Source: Polycladomyces zharkentensis (lineage in GTDB: Bacteria; Bacillota; Bacilli; Thermoactinomycetales; JIR-001). Taken from it: a DNA stretch of 39,883 nucleotides. The DNA lies in the NCBI RefSeq assembly GCF_016938855.1, contig NZ_JAFHAP010000003.1:1-39883 (forward strand). The letters are read 5' to 3'. The notes beneath the pieces are model-generated. The model was not told the origin of the DNA. It worked only from the letters and a program-made list of their open reading frames with translations, and made no database searches. This document shows, piece by piece, positions 10,580-17,527 of this stretch (position 1 is its first letter; the number at the start of each line of letters is the position of its first letter). The translations under genes were made by a program, and so were the position numbers.

Positions 10580-11329
10580 TTACGAGGCGCGATGCCCTCC
10601 TTTCCCTCTGTCGCTTTTCACTCCGACGTCCAAATCCGTTTCCTTCACCCATTTCACCGTTTGGACGGCCGCATCCACGTTGTAATAGACCAGATTTCCC
10701 ACCACGACGGTGTCTGCAATCTTCGCCATCGCGCGGGCACTCTCCTCGGACTGGATGCCGCCGCCGTAAAACAGACGCGTATCCGCCAAACCCTTCCGTG
10801 CCGCACGCACGATATCGGGATCACCGAAAGTACCGCTGTATTCAACATAAAATACGGGCAATCCAAACAGATGTTCCGCCATGCGGGCAAATGCGGTTAC
10901 ATCATCCTCGTCCAACGGGATGCGCGATTTCGTTACCCGCGCCACCTTGGACTCGGAGTTGAGCACGACGTAACCCAATACCATCACATCTTCCCACGGG
11001 ATCAGGGAACCGTAGATCTTGATCGCCTCATGATGCGCTCCCACGATCCAATGGGTGGAACCCGAATTCAACACAGTGGGAATCAAATAACCGTCAAATC
11101 CGGGAACAACCGCCGATTTTTTGGAGATCTCCTGGACGCACTCCACCGGGTAGCGCCGCACGCGCGTCAGCAGTTCCCAGGTATTGTCGAACGTGATCCC
11201 GTCCGTACCACCGATGATGATCGCGTCCGTGTCGGATTGGCATATCCGATCCAACGCCCGGTCCGACAACACGCGGTTGGGATCGAGCTTGAAAACGTGT
11301 CGCCAACTTTTTGCACGCTCTTTCAGCAT
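10580..11329 (-). CDS. pcrB: Heptaprenylglyceryl phosphate synthase PcrB
   Basis: A 249-residue TIM-barrel prenyltransferase that joins heptaprenyl diphosphate to sn-glycerol-1-phosphate, giving an archaeal-type ether lipid in Bacillota. Family motifs are present: WRHVFKLDPN at the N-terminus, DAIIIGGTDG, VPGFDGYLIPTVLNS, FYVEYSG and the phosphate-binding LFYGGGI/TVVVGN loops. The ATG at 11329 has AAGGAG nine bases upstream. In-frame coding potential extends 31 codons further upstream, but that stretch covers the promoter and a terminator and is not coding. It is the first gene of the pcrB-pcrA-ligA transcript. Confidence 0.94.
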   Translation of the reverse strand: MLKERAKSWRHVFKLDPNRVLSDRALDRICQSDTDAIIIGGTDGITFDNTWELLTRVRRYPVECVQEISKKSAVVPGFDGYLIPTVLNSGSTHWIVGAHHEAIKIYGSLIPWEDVMVLGYVVLNSESKVARVTKSRIPLDEDDVTAFARMAEHLFGLPVFYVEYSGTFGDPDIVRAARKGLADTRLFYGGGIQSEESARAMAKIADTVVVGNLVYYNVDAAVQTVKWVKETDLDVGVKSDRGKGGHRAS

Positions 11330-11366
11330 GGATGCCGGCTCCTTCCGTCCCCTTACATTCAGCAAC

Positions 11367-11395
11367 ATTATACACAACCGGACGGCAGAGAAAAA
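11367..11395 (-). promoter_or_regulatory. Promoter of pcrB-pcrA-ligA
   Basis: The minus strand has a perfect TATAAT (11372-11367) about 38 nt before the pcrB start. The -35 position (about 11395-11390, TTTTTC) is poor and overlaps the T-tract of the yerC terminator, so the promoter starts directly where the upstream transcript ends. Confidence 0.5.
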
Positions 11396-11419
11396 GAAAA
11401 CCCCGGTAGGATTCCGGGG
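11390..11419 (-). terminator. Terminator of yerB-yerC transcription
   Basis: A 6-bp GC stem (CCCCGG at 11401-11406, CCGGGG at 11414-11419) with a 7-nt loop, followed on the minus strand by TTTTCTTTTTCT. It lies about 315 nt downstream of the yerC stop and just upstream of the pcrB promoter. Confidence 0.7.
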
Positions 11420-11626
11420 CACTTTCAGGGGGCATGTTCAGCGACTTGCCCCACACGTGAAGCGCCAGAGGCGCTCCCTTTGGTCGCCGTGGGCTTCCTG
11501 CTTCGTCCGGCGTGGCAGCCCACATCGATCGACGATCGCTTCGTCCCAGCCTGGGTGAGTTTCATTTCACGGTTTTTACTCGCCCAGCAGTTTTCAGTGT
11601 TTTCGCACTTCCATACTCGATTGTTC

Positions 11627-11733
11627 CCAAATTCTGTCGGACTTGCGAGAGGAACAAGGCCCTCCCGCGTCCGACTACGGCTTTCATCCCCGCCCTGAAG
11701 GGTTGGCTCGCTCTTTATAAACGGGTTATCCCG
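11627..11733. repeat. Hairpin-rich repeat resembling an IS200/IS605 right end/omega-RNA, copy 1
   Basis: This starts CCAAATTCTG and has nested stems GTCGGA...GAGAGG...CCCTCC...GTCCGAC, then a 'CATCCCCGCCCTGAAGGG' block. It aligns almost base for base with 25885-26001 and, in its 3' half, with 23226-23282. The arrangement of paired stems plus a conserved CCCTGAAGGG end resembles right ends of IS200/IS605-type elements (inference). No TnpA or TnpB gene is present. The rest of this 310-bp gap (11423-11626) has no recognisable gene. Confidence 0.4.
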
Positions 11734-12039
11734 TCACTTTTCCTTTTCCTCTTCCTCCAAACGCTCCAACACCAGCTTGTATCCGTCCGTTCCGTAATGG
11801 AGACAACGTTTCACACGGGAAATGGTGGCCGTGCTGGCCCCTGTTTCCGATTCGATCTGGCTGTATGTGTACCCCTTGCGGAGCATACGGGCGACTTCCA
11901 GGCGCTGGGCCAATGACTTGATTTCACCGACCGTGCAGAGGTCGTCGAAAAACTGGTAGCACTCTTCCACATTTCGCAGTGTCAAGACTGCTTTAAACAG
12001 TTGCTCCAACTCTTTCTTACGCAGTTTGTTCAGTTGCAT
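11734..12039 (-). CDS. yerC: TrpR-like DNA-binding protein, YerC/YecD family
   Basis: A 101-residue all-helical protein. Its second half holds a TrpR-type helix-turn-helix (LRKGYTYSQIESETGASTATISRVKRCLHYG region, residues about 53-83), ending in an acidic/basic tail (EEEEKEK). Family members bind DNA as dimers; the regulated genes are not established from sequence. AGGGGGTGA precedes the ATG. It lies 78 bp downstream of yerB on the same strand, as in Bacillus subtilis, so the two are probably co-transcribed up to the terminator at 11390-11419. Confidence 0.9.
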   Translation of the reverse strand: MQLNKLRKKELEQLFKAVLTLRNVEECYQFFDDLCTVGEIKSLAQRLEVARMLRKGYTYSQIESETGASTATISRVKRCLHYGTDGYKLVLERLEEEEKEK

Positions 12040-12117
12040 CCGTTCACCCCCTGCGGCAGACGAACACTTTCACGATTTAACGTAGATAATTCGACAATCC
12101 GTCCCGTAGTTCCTCCC

Positions 12118-13104
12118 CTATTCAAATGTAACCTTTCCATTTTCGGGGATCACATTCACCCACGTTTTGCCCGGGACCAACGATACGATTTTACCACGAA
12201 CCGTCGGCACGATGACACCGGAACGATTTTCCCATCGGATCGGGATCGCTTTTCCTTTCTGGAACAGAAAGCCGTTCCCCGATCCTGCAATATTCACTTC
12301 CCGATGTCCGGCACTGTCGAAAATGCGATGTTTCGCACGGATTACCAGCACGTTTTGCATGGTGAGCGGTTGACCGCTTTCCCGTTCCTCCTGCTTCTCC
12401 CCTTGCGTGAAACGGACATATGCCTGCCGGCCGCTGTCGTATGCATATCCGCAATTGTACAGACGGTGGTACACGATGTGGATCTGTTCGGCCGGTTTTC
12501 CGCGGTCGGTGGCTCCTTGCGCCGAAAACGTCAGCGGCAATTGCAGAGGCATCGCATCGTATCCTTTGGATCGCGCTCTTTGTACCAGCTTGCCCAAATC
12601 GGTGTATAAATTGTGCGGCGGCTTCCGAAATCCAACCCGCCAGAAATACCGTTCATCCTCGTGAATCCCGTCAAGATGGGGAAGTCCTTCCTGTTTGATT
12701 GTCTCCATGGCGTTGGTGGCCCCGCCCGCATGCGCAACCACGGCATGAAGACCCTTTGCCAAGTCCAGATAATACTTCCGTACACTGCGAACCGGTCCCA
12801 CCACCCCGGATGCTTCACTGTGATAAAACGCCGCAAACCGCGTGATCTCCCCTTCAGCCAGGATCTCATATACCCAATCGGCTCGGCTCAATCCCGTTTG
12901 CGGACGGGCATGGTGATGATTGTTGATCATCACCATCAAAATCATAGGGTCCCGATTCTTCGTTGGCAACCCCGTAAGCGGTTCCCGATTTTGCTGCACA
13001 GCAGGTTCCCGTTGCGGACCGGGCTCCTTTTGAACGTGACCGCACCCGGCCAACGACACCATCAACCCACAGATGACCGTACCAAGAAGCCACTTCCGCA
13101 TCAC
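12118..13104 (-). CDS. yerB: YerB family lipoprotein (DUF3048)
   Basis: A 328-residue lipoprotein with a lipobox (SLAGC, Cys21) after a short basic and hydrophobic leader. The body matches the YerB/DUF3048 family: PLTGLPTKNRDPMILMVMINNHHHARPQTG near the start, SRADWVYEILAEGEITRFAAFYHS, and a C-terminal region of beta strands (VIPTVRGKIVSLVPGKTWVNVIP). The biochemical role is unknown; it is probably attached to the outer face of the membrane. The GTG at 13104 is seven bases after AAGGGG; the next codon is ATG. It is divergent from the small gene at 13310. Confidence 0.9.
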   Translation of the reverse strand: MMRKWLLGTVICGLMVSLAGCGHVQKEPGPQREPAVQQNREPLTGLPTKNRDPMILMVMINNHHHARPQTGLSRADWVYEILAEGEITRFAAFYHSEASGVVGPVRSVRKYYLDLAKGLHAVVAHAGGATNAMETIKQEGLPHLDGIHEDERYFWRVGFRKPPHNLYTDLGKLVQRARSKGYDAMPLQLPLTFSAQGATDRGKPAEQIHIVYHRLYNCGYAYDSGRQAYVRFTQGEKQEERESGQPLTMQNVLVIRAKHRIFDSAGHREVNIAGSGNGFLFQKGKAIPIRWENRSGVIVPTVRGKIVSLVPGKTWVNVIPENGKVTFE

Positions 13105-13195
13105 GTATCGTCCCCTTTTACAAAATATTTCCTTTCACCCTTTCCACACGAAATGCCCTGTCCCTTTTTCCCGTCATGAAAAAGTATGTAGACGT

Positions 13196-13223
13196 TTGAC
13201 AATCATGACAGGTGGAAAATAAC
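13196..13223 (+). promoter_or_regulatory. Promoter of the small gene at 13310
   Basis: A perfect TTGACA (13196-13201), a 16-bp spacer and AATAAC (13218-13223), about 85 nt upstream of the ATG. Confidence 0.4.
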
Positions 13224-13309
13224 AAAAATAAAGGATCAAGTAGGAATCCGCCGTGTGAATGACGAATGTTGCCGACGTCAACAAGCGAAAAGAACGAAGG
13301 AGGGATGAC

Positions 13310-13579
13310 ATGTCCATTCGGGTGGAGACGCGCGGAGTGGAGGAACACCAGCATCCGTTTTACGTCATTCGCTACGCCGTTGTCAGGGACGGTGAAGAAT
13401 ACATCACCAGTGTCGCCCGTTATGTACACAACGCTCAAGGAGGAAAAGTGCAGTTTCTGGAACCGGATATGCGAAAAATCCAAAAGCTTCCCAACGCAAT
13501 CGAACATATGAACGAAGTGGAACGCGTCATCAAAGAAGAAGCGGTGCAGTTGATGGAACAGTTGAAATCGAACGACTGA
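13310..13579 (+). CDS. Small conserved-looking protein of unknown function
   Basis: An 89-residue soluble protein, not recognised. The N-terminal half is predicted beta-rich (MSIRVETRGVEEHQHPFYVIRY... EYITSVARYVHN) and the C-terminal third is an amphipathic helix rich in Glu/Lys (NEVERVIKEEAVQLMEQLK). An ideal AAGGAGG is six bases upstream of the ATG, there is a promoter upstream, and a strong terminator follows 12 bases after the stop, so it is a complete single-gene unit. It is divergent from yerB; the function cannot be inferred from context. Confidence 0.78.
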   Translation: MSIRVETRGVEEHQHPFYVIRYAVVRDGEEYITSVARYVHNAQGGKVQFLEPDMRKIQKLPNAIEHMNEVERVIKEEAVQLMEQLKSND

Positions 13580-13589
13580 TACATGGAAT

Positions 13590-14060
13590 TCAAGCGCCTG
13601 GTCGATCACGGCAGGCGCTTTTTGAATTTGTTTGTTCGACGGGCCGCACGGGGATCAATGCGTGTGCGGTTCGGCGGTGTTCGCGATTCAGTTGAACCTG
13701 AAGCAGTTCCAGCCGCTCACCGTTTTTTGAATCCCCGACCCGGATCGTCACGCCGGGCGGCGGGACTTTCAGATTCGATGATTTGTCCCGGTTGTCGTGA
13801 AGCAATTTCTTGGTATTACGCGGGAAAAAGTCCCTTGCCATGGCTCGGTTTCTTTCCAAATCCGCCCATGCCGTCCGCATCATGCCAAACCATGGTCTGG
13901 CGTTCTTCAGATTCTCTTTTTGTCATTCAAACGTTGTCTGCACCATCCCGCTGAGCGCCGTTTCCCCCATATCCGAGAAAGCGGCGGATGCCGAAACAGT
14001 CAACCAAAGCAACACTGACATCATCACAGCCAGCCATTTTCCCCACGATTTCATGCTCAT
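13590..14060 (-). pseudogene. Small secreted protein gene broken by an in-frame TGA
   Basis: Reading from ATG 14060 (or 14054) gives a good signal peptide (MKSWGKWLAVMMSVLLWL then TVSASA-AFS) and about 45 codons, then TGA at about 13923. The same frame continues open for roughly 110 codons to 13590 with plausible composition (NARPWFGMMRTAWADLERNRAMA). A promoter lies upstream (14115-14087). The 3' end of the frame runs into the terminator hairpin of the convergent gene, suggesting the original stop was lost or that the last codons are not genuine. The family is unknown. The alternative is that only the first, short secreted peptide is made. Confidence 0.45.
13592..13626 (+). terminator. Intrinsic terminator of the small gene at 13310
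   Basis: A perfect 9-bp stem (AAGCGCCTG at 13592-13600, CAGGCGCTT at 13612-13620) with an 11-nt loop, followed by TTTGAATTTG; the run of Ts begins inside the stem. Confidence 0.75.
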
Positions 14061-14086
14061 TCTTTCATGAAAAAATTTACAGTTCG

Positions 14087-14115
14087 ACATTATCTTTTTA
14101 TCACGTTTTTATCAA
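14087..14115 (-). promoter_or_regulatory. Promoter of the broken secreted-protein gene
   Basis: On the minus strand TTGATA (14115-14110), a 17-bp spacer and TAATGT (14092-14087), about 27 nt before ATG 14060. The region is very AT-rich and is shared with the divergent lipoprotein gene at 14169. Confidence 0.5.
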
Positions 14116-14168
14116 TTTTTGTTTGATTGTGATACCATTTAGCTATGATGAAAAAAGGAGCGGATGAC

Positions 14169-14771
14169 ATGCGGACCCGTCTCGTTTTTTGTTTTCTTGC
14201 CCTCATTGGTTTGGCCGGTTGTGCATGGTTCTTGCCAAACATGTTTTTTGACGGTGGTACCATTTTCGATGGGGATCGGGCGTATTCGGTTCACCCTTCG
14301 ATCGTGGTGCCGGAGGAGAATGTGGGGGATGCCGTGGGAGATTCCAACGGCGGCATCGTTTACCGGATCAACAGGTTGTCCACCAAGGAGTGGCTGGCCA
14401 TGTGCCCCGATCACAATCTCGACTGCTTCGCCTATCAAGAAAACCATCTTCCCAAACTGGACATCCAACGATTTGATCCCTATCAAGCGGAAATCCGCCC
14501 CACTTTCGGCAATGGGCGAATCGTGACCATTCGGGACCCAGGAAAGATCCGATTGCTGATCGACACCTTTTTGACGCGACCCGATGTAAAAAGTGCGCAT
14601 CAGCGGCATAAACGGATCAAGCTTAACCGATTGGTCCAGTTTTACTCGAAAAAGTATCCCTCTCTCATTTACGAATGGAATTATGAGGTGGATGCAGACG
14701 GACGCCGCTATCTCATGGGCGACGGCAAAGTGGTGGAGTTGGGCGACGTGCTGAAACGGGAAATCCGTTAA
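14169..14771 (+). CDS. Lipoprotein of unknown function
   Basis: A 200-residue predicted lipoprotein: basic start (MRTR), hydrophobic core and lipobox LAGC (Cys18). The mature part has a WLAMCPDHNLDCFAY segment with two cysteines that could form a disulphide, and a C-terminal GDGKVVELGDVLKREIR. No family is recognised. The ATG at 14169 is eight bases after AAAGGAG; an ATG at 14145 lies upstream of that site. A TATGAT box (14144-14149) overlaps that upstream ATG, which would make it part of the promoter rather than the gene. Confidence 0.72.
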   Translation: MRTRLVFCFLALIGLAGCAWFLPNMFFDGGTIFDGDRAYSVHPSIVVPEENVGDAVGDSNGGIVYRINRLSTKEWLAMCPDHNLDCFAYQENHLPKLDIQRFDPYQAEIRPTFGNGRIVTIRDPGKIRLLIDTFLTRPDVKSAHQRHKRIKLNRLVQFYSKKYPSLIYEWNYEVDADGRRYLMGDGKVVELGDVLKREIR

Positions 14772-14863
14772 TAATGTGCAAGCGGTGATTCCGTTTGAAA
14801 CTGCTGACAAGTGATGGAACCACACGCGATTTCGGGAGCAGGTCGATTCCCCATCGAGTGGCT

Positions 14864-15106
14864 CTAGAGCGTGTCTGATTACCGTCCAATTGCTTTCCCG
14901 GTTCGCTCCACCTGCGCCCTCAAGGAAGTTGGTTATGGCCGCTAAAGACCTGGAGCACAGGACGCGGGCAAAGTACGCTTCGCTTAGAGGAATTTGCCCA
15001 CGATTTTATTCCTGTGCTATCCGGGTCTTCGCTCGGTGGGGCTTGGTAAGTCGCTCACCCGGGAAAGCATTTGCTCCCACACGGTTGTACCCCGGACACG
15101 TTCCTA
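14864..15106. repeat. Dispersed GTGTCYG/CTAG element, copy B
   Basis: Left end CTAGAGCGTGTCTG (14864-14877), right end CGGACACGTTCCTA (15093-15106): imperfect terminal inverted repeats. The interior shares TTTCCCGGTTCGCTCCACCTG, GGACGCGGGCAAAG, ACGCTTCGCTTAGAGGAA and CGCTCACCCGGGAAA blocks with the copies at 26377 and 37038. It fills most of the gap between the lipoprotein and the efflux pump. No coding gene is seen within it. Confidence 0.65.
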
Positions 15107-15160
15107 TCTGTTGTTACAAAGCGGAGATGGAAAATCGATACCCGCGACTCCCTGAATCGA

Positions 15161-16750
15161 TTATTCCGCTTGCGCTTGTTTCGGTTTGTGGTCAGCAAGC
15201 TGAATGCGGCCCATAAAAAGAGTGCAAACAGCGCCGAGCAGCACAAAGATCAATCCGAAAAGAAAGACGCTGTGCAACGAATCGACCAACGACGTTTTCA
15301 ATACATCCACGAAGGTCGGCGGCAATTTGGTCAACATCGCCGGATTCAACAAGGAATTATAGAGACTTTGCGCATCGCCTTGCATCATCGACGACAGCCG
15401 GGAGGCCATTTCACCAGGCAGATGCTGAAGCAGCGGTGCCATTTTCTCATTCAACGTCTCACTGGATTGGGCGTTCATCACCACTCCCAGCACAGTCATC
15501 CCGAACGTGCCGCCGATCTGCCGGAAAAATTGACTGGATGAAGTGACCACCCCCCGCTCGGAACGCGGGAAGCTCTCTTGCAACGCCAGCGTCAAGAGCG
15601 GCATGACCAAGCCCATTCCCAATCCCAGTATCACCATGTAGACCGACGCGGTAAAAGCGGAAGTATGAATATCCATGGTGGAGAGCAGAACAAAACCGCC
15701 GGCCATGATCAGCATGCCCAACGCCATTTGAACCCGCATCCCGATCTTATACACCAACTGTCCGCCCAACACGCTGCCCACAATCATGGTGATCATCATC
15801 GGAGTCATGACAGTGCCGGAAGCGGATGCACTGACCCCCGTGACGCCTTGCATAAACAACGGAACAAACATGATGGAGCCGAACATGCCGACACTCATCA
15901 AAAAACCGATACTGTTGATAATGGTAAACGTCCTGTTCCGAAAGAGACGAATCGGGAAAATCGGTTCGGCCGCCCGGGCTTCCACAAAGGCGAACAGGAT
16001 CAACGACACCAGTCCCAGCGCAAACAGTCCGAGGATTTGCCATGAAGTCCATTCATACTCTTTTCCGCCGAGGGATAGCGCGAGGAGCAGACTGACCACA
16101 CCCAACACCATCGTCACCATGCCGGCCCAGTCCAATTGAACGGAGGTGGAGGACCGGGGTCCTCTCAGACCGATCGCGATCAGGATCGCCGCCAGTATCC
16201 CGATCGGCAGGTTGATGTAGAACACCCATCTCCAGTTGAGCGCATCCACCAACCATCCGCCCAACTGGGGACCGATCACGGAGGAAAGACCGAAAATCGC
16301 CCCGAAGATCCCTTGCCATTTTGCCCGTTGTTTCCCTTCAAAAAGATCCCCGATGATGATCATCGCCATCGGCATCATCATGCCGCCGCCGATTCCCTGA
16401 AAACCCCTGAACAGGATCAGTTCGATCATATTTTGTGCCGCCCCGCACAGTGCCGAACCAATCACAAAGATGGTCAAACCGGCCACGTAGATCACCTTGC
16501 GCCCCATCAGATCGGCCAACTTCCCGGTAATGGGAACCACGGTGGTGGCTGTCAGCATATAGGCGGTGGTGACCCAGGTCAACAACGAAAGTCCGCCCAG
16601 TTCACCCACGATTCGCGGCATGGCCGTACCCACGATCGTTTGATCCAATGCGCCGAATAACATGGCGATGATCAAACCGGCAATCAATACCCCACGACGA
16701 TTCGCAGATGAAGAAGTATCCCATTCCACTTGATCATGTGCGGTTTCCAT
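15161..16750 (-). CDS. DHA2-family (EmrB/QacA) multidrug efflux MFS transporter
   Basis: A 529-residue integral membrane proton antiporter with about 14 hydrophobic segments. It shows the MFS signature between segments 2 and 3 (GKLADLMGRKVIYVAG), the DHA2 hallmark ALDQTIVGTAMPRIVGELGG in segment 1, and GFQGIGGGMMMPMAM. The family exports hydrophobic drugs, dyes or biocides; the substrate is unknown. The ATG at 16750 has AGGGGG seven bases upstream. The start overlaps the end of the MarR gene by 17 bp, so the pair forms an operon under MarR control. Confidence 0.93.
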   Translation of the reverse strand: METAHDQVEWDTSSSANRRGVLIAGLIIAMLFGALDQTIVGTAMPRIVGELGGLSLLTWVTTAYMLTATTVVPITGKLADLMGRKVIYVAGLTIFVIGSALCGAAQNMIELILFRGFQGIGGGMMMPMAMIIIGDLFEGKQRAKWQGIFGAIFGLSSVIGPQLGGWLVDALNWRWVFYINLPIGILAAILIAIGLRGPRSSTSVQLDWAGMVTMVLGVVSLLLALSLGGKEYEWTSWQILGLFALGLVSLILFAFVEARAAEPIFPIRLFRNRTFTIINSIGFLMSVGMFGSIMFVPLFMQGVTGVSASASGTVMTPMMITMIVGSVLGGQLVYKIGMRVQMALGMLIMAGGFVLLSTMDIHTSAFTASVYMVILGLGMGLVMPLLTLALQESFPRSERGVVTSSSQFFRQIGGTFGMTVLGVVMNAQSSETLNEKMAPLLQHLPGEMASRLSSMMQGDAQSLYNSLLNPAMLTKLPPTFVDVLKTSLVDSLHSVFLFGLIFVLLGAVCTLFMGRIQLADHKPKQAQAE

Positions 16751-17237
16751 CCGTATTCCCCCTTTTCTCTTCCTCATTTATGGTTGACAGGAACTCCTGC
16801 ACATCCAGATCGGCGGCAACACGGGCCAGCTTTTCAAATACCTGAATGAAAGTGGTGACCTCTTCTTCATCCAATTGTTGTAAGCAGTAGCCGACCACGC
16901 GTTTGCGCAGGTTCCAGATTTTTTGCAACACGTCCGCACCGGTTTTCGTTAATTGGACGATGACCACGCGGCGATCCTGTTGATCACGGAACCGCTCAAT
17001 ATAACGGCGGTTTTCCAAGCGATCCAGCATGACGGTAATGGCGCTGGGTTTGACCTCCATTTTTTCCGCCAACTGCGATACTGTACAACGTTCTTCTTTT
17101 TTAATCAAGTGCAAAAGAAACACTTGACCCGGTGTCAGATCAAATGGTGCCTGCAACACGATGTTCGCTCCCAAATGTTGGGCGACGGATCGGAGGGCAG
17201 CATCGAAACGATCAACCCGGTTATCCGTCTCTCTCAC
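16734..17237 (-). CDS. MarR-family transcriptional repressor
   Basis: A 167-residue winged-helix regulator: an N-terminal helix, then FDLTPGQVFLLHLIKKEERCTVSQLAEKM, the recognition helix KPSAITVMLDRLENRRYIERFRD with the wing QQDRRVVIVQLT, and a C-terminal dimerisation helix. MarR proteins repress efflux genes and release DNA when they bind phenolic or other ligands. The GTG at 17237 is nine bases after CGGGAGG; the frame is open ten more codons to an ATG at 17267, but that would place the ribosome binding site inside the gene. It overlaps the efflux pump gene, and a palindromic operator is present upstream. Confidence 0.9.
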   Translation of the reverse strand: MRETDNRVDRFDAALRSVAQHLGANIVLQAPFDLTPGQVFLLHLIKKEERCTVSQLAEKMEVKPSAITVMLDRLENRRYIERFRDQQDRRVVIVQLTKTGADVLQKIWNLRKRVVGYCLQQLDEEEVTTFIQVFEKLARVAADLDVQEFLSTINEEEKRGNTDGNRT

Positions 17238-17272
17238 ATTGTTTGACCTCCCGTTTCGCCATTTCATTTCAT

Positions 17273-17332
17273 AGTTTAATATTTAAGTTAGTTAATGATT
17301 AAACTGTATAATGAAACAGGCGGTTTTGTCAA
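17273..17332 (-). promoter_or_regulatory. marR-efflux promoter and palindromic operator
   Basis: On the minus strand TTGACA (17332-17327), a 16-bp spacer and TATACA (17310-17305). Overlapping the -10 edge and the expected start point is an AT-rich inverted repeat, AGTTTAAT (17273-17280) and ATTAAACT (17298-17305), with a TTAAGTTAGTTAA core. Position and symmetry fit an autoregulatory MarR site (inference). Confidence 0.6.
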
Positions 17333-17345
17333 CAGCTGAGAAAAT

Positions 17346-17373
17346 GGAAAAAGCTGCGCCTGATACGCGCAGC
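17346..17373 (-). terminator. Terminator downstream of yerA
   Basis: A perfect 7-bp stem (GCTGCGC at 17353-17359, GCGCAGC at 17367-17373) with a 7-nt loop; on the minus strand it is followed by TTTTTCC. It separates yerA from the marR promoter. Confidence 0.7.
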
Positions 17374-17527
17374 CATATTGTTGAAAAAAGACTCCGCACG
17401 CCCGTTTTCCCGAGAGCGGACTTTGCACACAGCCCTTCAGGAGAGGTGAAAAAGACACTTCGCGAAATCACATGCGGTCAGATCACTTCGGTAGGAATAC
17501 CGCTGGACCCGGCCGAAAAGACAAGCT

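Noticed and set aside
11330-11422. N-terminal extension of PcrB by 31 residues
   Set aside because: The stretch contains the yerC terminator and a TATAAT box; the ATG at 11329 has the proper AAGGAG and matches the family start.
11423-11626. Possible further copy of the GTGTCYG element between pcrB and yerC
   Set aside because: Only loose GC-rich similarity (GGCGCTCCC, GTCCGGCG); the diagnostic blocks and ends are missing, so it was not called.
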